From positions 1-64,000 of the forward strand of contig DBWQ01000009.1 in the NCBI GenBank assembly GCA_002308995.1: 64,000 bases of DNA, given 5' to 3'. The DNA is from Clostridiales bacterium UBA1234 (GTDB taxonomy: Bacteria > Bacillota > Clostridia > TANB77 > UBA1234). Both the position numbers and the translations under genes were made by a program. The number at the start of each line of letters is the position of its first letter. The stretch's first letter is position 1. Of the stretch, positions 26,045 through 33,908 are shown piece after piece. The notes below the pieces were generated by a model that saw only the letters and a list, made by a program, of their open reading frames with translations, did not search any database and was not told the origin of the DNA.

Positions 26045-26284
26045 AAAAATGAGAAAAGTAATACTGATGAAGCACTAAGACAAAAATTAATGGCATTTCG
26101 TAAGGCTAGATGCAAAGAGAAAAACATCCCTGCTTATTATATTTTTAAAAATGATGAATTGGAGAATCTTGTTAAGTTGAAACCTAAAACAATAGAAGAA
26201 TTAAAAAAGTTGAAAATATTAGATGATGTTAAGATAAAATGTCATGGAGAAGAGATTATTAAAATGATTAATAGTAAAGAATAA
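26045..26284 (+). pseudogene. Orphan HRDC-domain fragment (RecQ-type tail)
   Basis: The frame from about 26045 to the TAA at 26282-26284 reads DEALRQKLMAFRKARCKEK, NIPAYYIFKNDELENLV, KPKTIEELKKL and then the GEEIIKMI helix. That is a full HRDC nucleic-acid-binding domain as at the end of RecQ helicases. No helicase precedes it. The first Met (26090) falls inside the first helix and lacks a ribosome binding site, and an in-frame stop lies just upstream. It is most likely the remnant of a deleted gene; expression as a small protein from a non-ATG start cannot be excluded. Confidence 0.6.
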
Positions 26285-26295
26285 TGAAAGCCCGC

Positions 26296-26343
26296 AAGAA
26301 CGTTTATGATTTGTTCAAATAACGCAAAATCATAGACGTTCTT
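26296..26343 (+). other. Imperfect inverted repeat overlapping a promoter
   Basis: AAGAACGT (26296-26303) and ACGTTCTT (26336-26343) enclose a second ATGATTT/AAATCAT stem. No T-run follows. The right arm covers the likely -35 of the flavin reductase promoter, so it could be an operator as well as a weak terminator. Confidence 0.45.
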
Positions 26344-26361
26344 ATGGTTTCGTGATATAAT
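26333..26361 (+). promoter_or_regulatory. Promoter of the flavin reductase gene
   Basis: TAGACG (26333-26338, four of six consensus bases), a 17-base spacer and TATAAT (26356-26361). Confidence 0.5.
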
Positions 26362-26382
26362 CATGCCAAAGGAGGAATTATG

Positions 26383-26934
26383 ATGAAAAAAGAATTAAAA
26401 ATTGCGCCTGGTATTTTTCCAATGCCAGTGTTAATTATTGCAACATATAATGAGGATGGTACGGTAAATGTAATGAATGCAGCGTGGGGAATGGCTCAAG
26501 AAATGAATCAACTAAAACTTTGTTTATCGGAAACACATAAAACTTTTGAAAATTTAAAAAGAACCAAAGCTTGCACGGTAGCACTTGGCACCAAAGATTT
26601 AATGGTTGAATCAGATTATTTTGGCATTACTTCAGGAAATACGGTAAAAGATAAATTTGCCAAAACAAATTTACATGCTACTAAATCAAGTAAAGTTGAG
26701 GCACCTATCATTGAAGAATATCCAATTTGCATGGAGTGTAAGGTGCTTGGCTTTGAAGATGATGGTACTTTAGTAGAAGTAGTTGGTGTATCAGCAGAAG
26801 AACAATATGTGGGAGCTGATGGTGCTATTAATTTAACTGATATGGGAATTCTTTCATTTGATCCATATAACAACCAATACTATGTAGTTGGCGAAAAAGT
26901 GGGAAAAGCATTCGAAGAGGGAAGAAAACTATAG
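26383..26934 (+). CDS. Flavin reductase-like FMN-binding protein
   Basis: A 183-residue flavin-reductase-family split-barrel protein. VLIIATYNEDGTVNVMNAAWG is the first strand pair and the FMN-contacting loop, SETHKTFENLKRT the phosphate region, and DYFGITSGNTVKDKF the segment over the isoalloxazine. It probably transfers electrons from NAD(P)H to free flavin or acts as a flavoredoxin. ATG 26383, 7 bases from GGAGG (26371-26375), is preferred over 26380. It is monocistronic between its promoter and a terminator. Residues CMECKVLGFEDDG on the last strands are usual for the clostridial group. Confidence 0.9.
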   Translation: MKKELKIAPGIFPMPVLIIATYNEDGTVNVMNAAWGMAQEMNQLKLCLSETHKTFENLKRTKACTVALGTKDLMVESDYFGITSGNTVKDKFAKTNLHATKSSKVEAPIIEEYPICMECKVLGFEDDGTLVEVVGVSAEEQYVGADGAINLTDMGILSFDPYNNQYYVVGEKVGKAFEEGRKL

Positions 26935-26948
26935 ACTTTGAAGAATGG

Positions 26949-26980
26949 TAAGACTTGGGCAATCCCCAAGTCTTACTTTT
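26949..26980 (+). terminator. Rho-independent terminator
   Basis: A perfect 11-bp stem TAAGACTTGGG/CCCAAGTCTTA (26949-26959, 26965-26975) followed by T-rich sequence. Confidence 0.85.
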
Positions 26981-27083
26981 TACCTTTTTTCTTTGAAACG
27001 TTCACAAAACGTCCACATTTTCTAGGTATACTAAGAATAGTACATGAGGTGACGTCCCTCGTGTTACGATAAAAGGAGGAGTT

Positions 27084-27788
27084 ATGAAGAAAGTTTTTCG
27101 AAATGAATGGAAATACCTGCTTTCAAATCAACAACTGTCGGAGCTAAAAAGTAGGGTGTCACAAGTGCTAGAGCTTGACCCACACACCCCGCCAAATGGA
27201 AGCTATTTGATTCATTCCTTGTATTTTGATGACCACCAAAACACATCATTAAAAACAACCAATTCTGGTTTATCCAAGCGCTTTAAATGGCGTATTCGCT
27301 ACTATGGTGATGATTTAAGCTATATGGTTTTGGAAAAGAAGGAAAAGCTAGAAGGCAGAGGCAATAAAAAATCGTGTCGCTTAACGATTGATGAGTATAC
27401 GGCAATTACTTCTGGGAATGTTTTAAATATCGCGTACGATACGGAAAAGCCTCTGATAAAAGAACTTGCGGCAGATATGCTTATGCATCATTACCATCCA
27501 CAAATCATCATAGATTACGAACGTATTGCTTATGTAGAGCCCATTACCAATGTGCGTATCACCTTTGATACCAAGATTTCTGCATCATACGAACTCGATA
27601 AATTCTTGGAGGGTGATTACTTAAAATTTTATGTAATGCCAAGTGGGATGAATTTATTAGAAGTTAAATTTGACGATATTTTGCCATCGCATATTAGGCA
27701 TTTGGTGGAGTCATATGGCTACAAGCAAACGTCATTTTCCAAGTACATGTATGGAAGAAAAATTTTAAACAATTATATGAATATATAA
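27084..27788 (+). CDS. VTC-domain polyphosphate polymerase-like protein
   Basis: A 234-residue CYTH-superfamily tunnel protein of the VTC type. Basic and acidic tunnel residues appear in FRNEWKYLL, HSLYFDD, FKWRIRYYG, MVLEKKEKLEGRGNKKSCRLT and KFDDILPSHIRHL. VTC4 makes polyphosphate from ATP; bacterial homologues sit in operons with DUF4956 and CotH proteins, as here, and their reaction is less certain. It starts 7 bases after AAAGGAGG and is presumably cytoplasmic. The next gene is separated by a folded 150-base spacer. The length suits the family. Confidence 0.9.
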   Translation: MKKVFRNEWKYLLSNQQLSELKSRVSQVLELDPHTPPNGSYLIHSLYFDDHQNTSLKTTNSGLSKRFKWRIRYYGDDLSYMVLEKKEKLEGRGNKKSCRLTIDEYTAITSGNVLNIAYDTEKPLIKELAADMLMHHYHPQIIIDYERIAYVEPITNVRITFDTKISASYELDKFLEGDYLKFYVMPSGMNLLEVKFDDILPSHIRHLVESYGYKQTSFSKYMYGRKILNNYMNI

Positions 27789-27794
27789 AAACCA

Positions 27795-27917
27795 AGTTTT
27801 GTCAAATGTGGTATATGACAAGGAACCTAGAACTTTCAAACCGGAGGCGTGCTTAGTGCACGTTGAGGATTTGAAAAGTTCGTAGTGACGAAGTAAGATG
27901 CCATATTTCACAAAACT
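27795..27917 (+). ncRNA. Structured intergenic RNA closed by a 20-bp stem
   Basis: Bases 27795-27814 pair with 27898-27917 in 19 of 20 positions (two G-U). Inside are GAACTTTCAAA/TTTGAAAAGTTC (27830-27840, 27870-27881, one bulge), a CGTGC/GCACG hairpin (27848-27862) and a small CGT/ACG hairpin (27881-27890). No T-run follows, so it is not a terminator. It lies between two genes of one operon. It could be an mRNA-processing signal, a small RNA or a miniature mobile element; no second copy was noticed in the window. Confidence 0.5.
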
Positions 27918-27938
27918 GATAGAAAGGAAAAAAGAAAA

Positions 27939-28601
27939 ATGTCAAACTTTTTAGAAAATTTAATGAGTACCTATTCCAGTGAAAGTATTACTACCACTAC
28001 AATTGTTACCATGCTTTTGATGGTAGGCTTTTTAGCAGTGTATGAATTTTTAGTATATCGTTTTGTATCGCACAGGTCATTTTACAACAAATCATTTAAC
28101 ATTACGGTGGCAGTTTTGCCATTCTTTATTGCAGCCATTATTCTATGCTTGCAATCGAATGTGGTTATCACGCTTGGTACGATTGGTGCGCTTGCTATCA
28201 TTCGTTTTAGAACGGCTGTGAAGGATCCGGTGGATATGATGTATCTACTTTGGAGTGTGTTTATTGGTATTATTTGTGGATGCCAATTATACGAAGTAGG
28301 CATTTTAACCAGCATTGTAGTAACGCTTGTGCTTTTACTTCTTGAGAATGTAGCATTTGGCCGTAAGCCTTATGTGCTTATTTTACATAGCGAGAAAGAT
28401 ATCGAAGAAGAGCTTACTAAACTATTTGATGCGAAAAAGATTAGTTATCGATTCAAATCAAGAAACTTTACTTCTAAAGGCTTTGATTATGCCGTTGAGT
28501 TTACTTACAAAGATGTGAAAGAATTGAACCAAGAATTATCTAAAAACGAAAGGGTTAGCAAATATTCGATTATCGAATATGATGCTGATGATATTGTTTA
28601 A
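27939..28601 (+). CDS. DUF4956 membrane protein
   Basis: A 220-residue protein with four or five N-terminal helices (about 18-145) and a small cytoplasmic alpha/beta domain (about 148-220). The signature IGALAIIRFRTAVKDPVDMMYLLWSV identifies the DUF4956 family, which accompanies VTC and CotH genes. Its function is unknown; a role as membrane partner of the polyphosphate-type polymerase is the usual suggestion. GAAAGGAAAAAAG lies before the ATG at 27939. The next gene begins one base after its stop, which implies translational coupling. Confidence 0.9.
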   Translation: MSNFLENLMSTYSSESITTTTIVTMLLMVGFLAVYEFLVYRFVSHRSFYNKSFNITVAVLPFFIAAIILCLQSNVVITLGTIGALAIIRFRTAVKDPVDMMYLLWSVFIGIICGCQLYEVGILTSIVVTLVLLLLENVAFGRKPYVLILHSEKDIEEELTKLFDAKKISYRFKSRNFTSKGFDYAVEFTYKDVKELNQELSKNERVSKYSIIEYDADDIV

Positions 28602-28602
28602 T

Positions 28603-29427
28603 ATGAATAGAAAAATAGTTTTAGGATTCATTATTTGTTTTACAGCGATGGGAATCTTCATGACGCTAAAGTTTAATCAGGCAACTGGGTTTAGTAAATT
28701 AAATATTTCTGAGGATACGTGGAATGAGATTATATCTAGCCGAAGCGAAAATGGTATCTCGTTTAGTAGCCTAAAATTCAACGATTATGATTTGGTCATT
28801 GATGATACCAATAGCAAATTATATTATTCGGTAGTGCAGAGTAGTCCAAATAAATTCACACCGCAGGTTAGCTTCTTGGCAAGTGCGGCTAATGCCAAAA
28901 TGGCGATTTTAGAGGACGAAATCACGGAGGATAAAATTCAAAACAACCATGCATTCCAGGTGCTTTTGTATAACGAAGAGGCATATCATATTTATCGTTT
29001 ATACTGCACGAGTTTTCCTATGTTAAACATTGTGTATAGCGAGCAGGATAAGACGGATAATTTTAATATTCCAATGAGCATGTATTTATTTAATAACCAA
29101 GATAATGGCATTAATCGAATTGCTCGTTCTGATGGGACTCTTAATATGGTGGAGATGGAAGATGGTACCACCAATTACAGATTTTCGCTTACGATGACTA
29201 CCACTGGCAATAACGAAAGGGATAATGTGATTTCGCTTCTTAATATGAGGCAAAGTAATGAGTACTTTTTGAATGCCATTCATATGGGGGAAAACTTGGG
29301 TAATCGTCCCATGAATAGGCAAGAGGATAATCATCAAAGAGTAGAACTCTTTGTGAATCATGAATATATTGGCCTTTATTCAATAAGTTACAACCCAGAT
29401 ATTAGGATAAGGCCTAGAAATCGATAA
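28603..29427 (+). CDS. Membrane-anchored CotH-operon protein of unknown function
   Basis: A 274-residue protein with an N-terminal signal anchor (about 4-24, KIVLGFIICFTAMGIFMTL) and an extracellular alpha/beta region. It occupies the position where VTC/DUF4956 operons usually carry the CotH kinase gene. The last segment (RVELFVNHEYIGLYSI) matches the CotH strand VELFxNGEYxGxY, but the rest of the kinase (the long catalytic half) is absent and the protein ends soon after. It is either a separate small family or a C-terminally shortened CotH. The start is placed at ATG 28603, just after the DUF4956 stop, because the upstream in-frame ATGs lack a ribosome binding site. Confidence 0.6.
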   Translation: MNRKIVLGFIICFTAMGIFMTLKFNQATGFSKLNISEDTWNEIISSRSENGISFSSLKFNDYDLVIDDTNSKLYYSVVQSSPNKFTPQVSFLASAANAKMAILEDEITEDKIQNNHAFQVLLYNEEAYHIYRLYCTSFPMLNIVYSEQDKTDNFNIPMSMYLFNNQDNGINRIARSDGTLNMVEMEDGTTNYRFSLTMTTTGNNERDNVISLLNMRQSNEYFLNAIHMGENLGNRPMNRQEDNHQRVELFVNHEYIGLYSISYNPDIRIRPRNR

Positions 29428-29441
29428 GGAAGGTGAAAAAG

Positions 29442-30878
29442 ATGGATAAGAAAAAAATAATCATTATGGCAGTAGTGCTGATTGCCATATTAATTGCATT
29501 AGTAGCAGGAACAGAAAGCTTTCGCAGTAGCACATCATCAGAAACTGTGCAAAATAATACAGGCACAACTAGCAAAAATGGAAGTACGGAAAGTACTACA
29601 ATTAGTACTACAACAGTGGCAAATGCCAAAATCAATGCATCAGATATTTTTACAACAAGAGACTTAAAGCAAGAAGCAGATTTGACGGGTGCTACTAAGT
29701 ATACAGTAAGCGATAACACGGATATTGAAATTAACAAAGAGGGTGTATATGTTATCTCTGGAAGTGCAAAAAATGCTACCATCAATGTCACGGCAGGTGA
29801 GGAAGATAAAGTGCAATTGGTACTAGATCATGTAACAATAGAAAACCAAGATAAGGAATGCATTCATGTAGAAACCGCAGACAAAGTATTTGTAACCACT
29901 AGTGCGCAAAGTAGTTTAACATACAAGACAACCGATGTTGAAAATGCAACTGGTGCCATTCTTTCAAGAAGTGATTTAATCTTAAATGGAACTAGCACGT
30001 TAACGATTAATTCTGAGAACAATGGTATTGTTGGAAAAGATGATGTCAAAATTACGGGTGGAACCTACAACATTACCACAAGCAAAAATGCGATTCGTGC
30101 GAATGATTCGATTGCAATAGCAGAGGGAACGTTAACCTTAAAAGCTGGCACAGATGGACTTCATGCCGAAAACAACGATGATGATACCAAAGGTTATATT
30201 TATGTAGGTAGTGGCACTATCAATATTAATGCAGCAGACGATGCGATTCATGCGGTATCAGTGGTACAAATCGATGGTGGAACAATTGATATCACGGCAG
30301 CAGAAGGCGTGGAAGGAACGTATATTCAAATCAATGATGGTACTATCTCGATGAAAGCAACCGATGATGGAATTAATGCAGCAAGAAAATCTACTGCGTA
30401 TACGCCAACTGTTGAAATCAATGGTGGCAGTATTAAAATTGATATGGGGCAAGGAGATACTGATGGTATTGATTCCAATGGTGATATTATTGTTAATGGT
30501 GGAACCATTGAAGTAACAGGAAACTCCACATTTGATTATGACGGCAAAGCAGAAAAAAATGGTGGAACGATTATTATTAATGGAGTAGAAACGGATACCA
30601 TTCCTAACCAGATGATGGGTGGTGGTATGCGTGGTGGTAGAGGCCAAATGTTTCAGCAAGGTGCTGATGGAACTACGATGCCAAATGATTTGGGAGGCGG
30701 TGAATTTCCCAGGGATATGAGTGGTGATTTTGGTGGCATGCGCGGAGGTAGAGGTTTTCGTCAAGAAAATATGGAAAACTTGAATGGAGAGTTTCCACCT
30801 GAGTTTAATGGACAAAAACCAATGAAAGGAAATAGACAGCAAACTACAGAACAAACAAGTGAGGAAAATGTCATTTAA
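29442..30878 (+). CDS. Cthe_2159-like beta-helix carbohydrate-binding protein
   Basis: A 478-residue exported protein. A membrane anchor (KKIIIMAVVLIAILIALVAG) is followed by a Ser/Thr-rich spacer and, from about 65 to 385, a parallel beta-helix with short repeated turns (NGGTIEVTGNS, DDAIHAV, DGINAA, DGIDSNGDIIVNGG). This pattern is that of the Cthe_2159 polygalacturonate-binding family, often calcium-dependent through the DD/DG turns. The C-terminal 90 residues are Gly/Met/Arg-rich (MMGGGMRGGRGQ). AAGGAAGG supports ATG 29442 rather than GTG 29433. It is the last gene of the VTC/DUF4956/CotH-type operon. Confidence 0.82.
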   Translation: MDKKKIIIMAVVLIAILIALVAGTESFRSSTSSETVQNNTGTTSKNGSTESTTISTTTVANAKINASDIFTTRDLKQEADLTGATKYTVSDNTDIEINKEGVYVISGSAKNATINVTAGEEDKVQLVLDHVTIENQDKECIHVETADKVFVTTSAQSSLTYKTTDVENATGAILSRSDLILNGTSTLTINSENNGIVGKDDVKITGGTYNITTSKNAIRANDSIAIAEGTLTLKAGTDGLHAENNDDDTKGYIYVGSGTININAADDAIHAVSVVQIDGGTIDITAAEGVEGTYIQINDGTISMKATDDGINAARKSTAYTPTVEINGGSIKIDMGQGDTDGIDSNGDIIVNGGTIEVTGNSTFDYDGKAEKNGGTIIINGVETDTIPNQMMGGGMRGGRGQMFQQGADGTTMPNDLGGGEFPRDMSGDFGGMRGGRGFRQENMENLNGEFPPEFNGQKPMKGNRQQTTEQTSEENVI

Positions 30879-30887
30879 TCAGATAAA

Positions 30888-30924
30888 AAAAGACAAGAAG
30901 GGGTAACCTTTCTTGTCTTTTTTC
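30888..30924 (+). terminator. Rho-independent terminator
   Basis: AAGACAAGAA (30890-30899) pairs with TTCTTGTCTT (30910-30919), followed by a T-run. Confidence 0.88.
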
Positions 30925-30953
30925 TTGTAGTATGCACCCATTACTGGTATAAT
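30925..30953 (+). promoter_or_regulatory. Promoter of the third SLH gene
   Basis: TTGTAG (30925-30930), a 17-base spacer and a perfect TATAAT (30948-30953), 30 bases before the start codon. Confidence 0.6.
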
Positions 30954-30982
30954 GAAATCGAAACAAAAAGGGGGAGTTTTTT

Positions 30983-32440
30983 ATGAAAATGGCACAGAAA
31001 GTTGTTTTTCTACTTACACTTGTAATGGCTATTTCAGCATTTTCGGTTTGCTTGGCAGCGGATAAAGTGATTAGACAAATCAAAGTTACCGTTCCGCCTG
31101 TTACGATTGGTGGCGCGAGAATTGAATCAGGTGAGATTAAAATTTCAAATAGCGGTAAGCATGCAGGTTCTACGTGGGTAAACCGCTCAGAACACAGGTT
31201 TATGGTGGATACTGAAACGTATGAAGAGGGAGTAGAGTACGAGCTTAGATTATTTTTTGTTCCTGCAGATGGCTGTACTTTTGAAGATACGCCTAATGTC
31301 ATTTTGAATGGAGAATCGGTTAAAGCAGAAAAGGTTGCAGAGCCAAATCAGTATAAGATTATTAAAGTGTTTACCCCTGTAGAGAAGGGTAGTGTAACAC
31401 AAGAAGTAGAAGAGCCTGAAGAACAAGAGGAAGAAGAGGAAGAAGAACCAAAAGAAGCGCAAAGATTCTTAGAGTGGATGAAAATAAAGATTGAGGAACC
31501 TGTATCAGGGGAAGAATTACCTATCACGTACCAAATTAAAACCAATTTTGATGAGAAGTATATCACCTATCGATTTTGCAAGCAAGAAGGTACCGTTTGC
31601 AAATGGAGTCCAGAAACAAGATATGTTCTTAACGAGCAAGAGTATAAATTTGGGTTTCAATTTAATATCAAAGCCTATAAAGCAGAATTAGCAGAGGATT
31701 TTAAAACTAGCATCAATGGGGAAGAAGTAGACTGGGAACGACACCATGAGGATTTTGTTTCTTTCGGTACCGTAATTCCTGTCATTGGAAAAGTTTCTGA
31801 GGCAACTCCAACCCCTACTCCAACTCCAACACCTACCCCAACTCCAACCACAACAAAAGAAAACGTAGAAGAAACAACAGAGGCACCAAAGAAAGTTACT
31901 TGGACCAAAGCTTCTAAATGGGCAGTGGAGGAGCTAAACAAAGCAAACGAAAAAGAATTAATTCCATCTGTATTTGAGCAAGTTGATTTAACCACCAATA
32001 TTACTAGAAGAGAATTTGCACATGTAGTGGTAAAACTATATGAAAATCTTTCTGGTAGGGAAGTGCCAACCAACACAGATAACCCATTTAGCGATACGGA
32101 TGATGAAGAGGTGCTTAAGGCATACCAGTTGGAAATCACCAAAGGCGTATCGGAGCACAGCTTTTCACCAGATGCCAAAATAACTAGAGAGCAAATGGCA
32201 ACCATGCTTGCAAGAACCTTAGAAAAAGCAGGAATTGATACGACGGTAGATTTAGCAAATGTAACCAAGTTTGCAGATGATGCCCAAATGCATGATTGGG
32301 GAAGAGAGGCTATTTACTACATGGCTAGCATTGATTTAATTAAGGGGGTAGGCAATAACAATTTTGGTGTTGTTGGCGATGCTTCGAAAGAGCAATCGAT
32401 TGTCATTAGTGTAAGAAGTGCCAATCAGTTTGCTAAATAA
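30983..32440 (+). CDS. Secreted SLH-domain protein with Thr-Pro linker (485 aa)
   Basis: A signal peptide of about 26 residues ends at CLAA. Two related beta modules follow (about 28-125 and 165-270), separated by an acidic stretch (EEPEEQEEEEEEEPKE). A (TP)n linker (about 274-290) and three SLH repeats (about 310-485, TREQMATMLARTL and HDWGREAIYYM) complete it. The beta module resembles that in the 344-residue SLH protein (WWIEAFAFQIEEP compared with MKIKIEEPVSGEE), so it duplicated within this family. It should be anchored to the wall polymer, with the acidic and TP parts as spacers. AAAGGGGGAG lies before the ATG. It has its own promoter and terminator. Confidence 0.87.
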   Translation: MKMAQKVVFLLTLVMAISAFSVCLAADKVIRQIKVTVPPVTIGGARIESGEIKISNSGKHAGSTWVNRSEHRFMVDTETYEEGVEYELRLFFVPADGCTFEDTPNVILNGESVKAEKVAEPNQYKIIKVFTPVEKGSVTQEVEEPEEQEEEEEEEPKEAQRFLEWMKIKIEEPVSGEELPITYQIKTNFDEKYITYRFCKQEGTVCKWSPETRYVLNEQEYKFGFQFNIKAYKAELAEDFKTSINGEEVDWERHHEDFVSFGTVIPVIGKVSEATPTPTPTPTPTPTPTTTKENVEETTEAPKKVTWTKASKWAVEELNKANEKELIPSVFEQVDLTTNITRREFAHVVVKLYENLSGREVPTNTDNPFSDTDDEEVLKAYQLEITKGVSEHSFSPDAKITREQMATMLARTLEKAGIDTTVDLANVTKFADDAQMHDWGREAIYYMASIDLIKGVGNNNFGVVGDASKEQSIVISVRSANQFAK

Positions 32441-32445
32441 AACAA

Positions 32446-32478
32446 AAAATCTCATGTGAGTTCACATGAGATTTTTTG
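32446..32478 (+). terminator. Rho-independent terminator
   Basis: A perfect 14-bp stem (32446-32459 with 32462-32475) with a two-base loop region and flanking A- and T-runs. Confidence 0.9.
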
Positions 32479-32510
32479 CTTAAATAGCCTACTAAAAACG
32501 CGCACTTCAA

Positions 32511-32539
32511 TTGACAGGAACCTTAAGAAAGAATATACT
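32511..32539 (+). promoter_or_regulatory. Near-consensus sigma-A promoter
   Basis: A perfect TTGACA (32511-32516), a 17-base spacer and TATACT (32534-32539). It is 25 bases before ATG 32564 and should drive the zincin/propeller cluster. Confidence 0.85.
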
Positions 32540-32563
32540 AAATACTATAGTAGGGGGTGCTGT

Positions 32564-32641
32564 ATGGAAATTGATCAATTAAAAGAAAGTCAAGACCTTG
32601 CAAAGAAAGTCAGTGACTTTCTTACACAAAAACGGCTATAA
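32564..32641 (+). CDS. 25-codon frame: leader peptide or N-terminus of the split zincin gene
   Basis: ATG 32564 follows GGGGGTG and lies just downstream of a near-consensus promoter. It encodes MEIDQLKESQDLAKKVSDFL and five further residues before TAA. The next frame, entered at about the same point, continues with HKNGYKEEVASLIKMM, which would extend the amphipathic helix naturally. So either a single-base frame break near 32622-32634 separates one gene into two, or this is a short coupled leader peptide. The near A5 run at 32626-32632 is a plausible slip site. Confidence 0.5.
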   Translation: MEIDQLKESQDLAKKVSDFLTQKRL

Positions 32642-33884
32642 GGAGGAAGTAGCATCACTCATCAAAATGATGTTTGCCACGATTGATCGAGCATATGATT
32701 CATCAGATTATCGAAAACTAAGTCGAAAAAACAAATTTGATTTTATCAATGAAACGCTAGAAGCATTGGGCTTATGCAGTGATATTAGCATTATACAAGA
32801 TAACAATGCTTATTTAAATGTTAAGCATCATCGTGGTGTCACTTTAAAAGGAAGTAGAAACGTTTTTGTGAATGGAACGAAACCAATTGAAGTGCAGATT
32901 TCTACCCTTCTTCATGAGCTTCAACATCGTAAACAAAAAGGATTTAAAGTATTAAAAGAGCACATTGGAGGAGGCTTGCTTCAAAGAGCTATTACAGAAG
33001 GAAATGCTATTACGACTGAGTTTTTACCAGATAAAAATGAGGAAAGACAAAGTGAAATTAGGCTAGATAATGAGGGGAAAAAGAGCATTGTTCTTCCTAG
33101 TTTATCGGATAACGGATTAAACTATACCATCTATGTGAAATTAAGCTACCTTTTAGGAGAAGCATTTATGGATAAATGGCAAAATGATGCTTCTTATTCT
33201 GTGGATTATATAGAAAAAGCAAAAGAGTGTATCATTAAAAAGTATGGCGTAGAGAAAGGTAAAAAACTAGGAGATGATTTGTTTAAAGCTATCTCATCCG
33301 CACTGATTAATTATGAGTTTTTAACCAATCCTGATGGAACACGTGAAATGATGGGTAGCTATATTGGATATGCCTTGCAAACAAGGGATGTAAGCTATTG
33401 CTCAAATCCAGTAAAAGATAAGTTAAATGAAGAGATTCTTTATTTATCAATGCAAATGAAAAATGCAAAAGGATTAGGTTTAGATGAAAATGCAATATGG
33501 GAACGCATAGAAGAAGATAAAATGCTTGTGGAAGATATGAATCGTGCTAAAAATAACAGTACAGAAAGAACAAAGCATTTGGATGAAGGCTTACAAGTTG
33601 CCCAGTTAACACAGACAACAGATATCGTAGCATCAATCGAAAACTTAGAGAAAGTATTCGAGGAGTGTCTACGAAGTGATATAGAACAAGCTTCAGCAGC
33701 TTCAGAGTTATCTAGAATACAAAACTTTATCGAGTTTTATCAAGGGATAAGTCCAAGACTTCGTGATGATACTACTCATCAAAGTAGCACTTATTTTGAT
33801 TTTGACAAAGTGAAGGCGTTGCAAGCGGAAAAACAAGCATCCCTTCGTCAAAATGACACTCAGTCAGAGAAACAAGAAAAGTAA
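32598..33884 (+). CDS. Zincin-like metalloprotease-type protein (HELQH motif)
   Basis: About 405-428 residues, without signal peptide. LLHELQHRKQKG (32910 region) is an HExxH zinc site, and AITEGNAITTEF about 30 residues later can supply the third glutamate ligand, as in gluzincins. The C-terminal third (about 285-428) is helical and charged. The frame has no good start: TTG 32598 has no ribosome binding site, and ATG 32667 is far from AAGGAGG at 32640. The natural start is probably ATG 32564 in the other frame, with a frame break between. Its promoter is strong and the next gene follows at 24 bases, so it is expressed unless the break is real. The substrate is unknown. Confidence 0.6.
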   Translation: MQRKSVTFLHKNGYKEEVASLIKMMFATIDRAYDSSDYRKLSRKNKFDFINETLEALGLCSDISIIQDNNAYLNVKHHRGVTLKGSRNVFVNGTKPIEVQISTLLHELQHRKQKGFKVLKEHIGGGLLQRAITEGNAITTEFLPDKNEERQSEIRLDNEGKKSIVLPSLSDNGLNYTIYVKLSYLLGEAFMDKWQNDASYSVDYIEKAKECIIKKYGVEKGKKLGDDLFKAISSALINYEFLTNPDGTREMMGSYIGYALQTRDVSYCSNPVKDKLNEEILYLSMQMKNAKGLGLDENAIWERIEEDKMLVEDMNRAKNNSTERTKHLDEGLQVAQLTQTTDIVASIENLEKVFEECLRSDIEQASAASELSRIQNFIEFYQGISPRLRDDTTHQSSTYFDFDKVKALQAEKQASLRQNDTQSEKQEK

Positions 33885-33908
33885 TCTCTTATCTAAGGAG
33901 GAGAAAAA

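Noticed and set aside
30258..30854. 198-codon minus-strand frame
   Set aside because: It is a shadow of the repetitive beta-helix gene on the plus strand, His/Ser/Thr-rich, with no ribosome binding site.
31800..31856. ACTCCAACC-type tandem repeat as a repeat element
   Set aside because: It is the in-frame Thr-Pro linker of the SLH protein.
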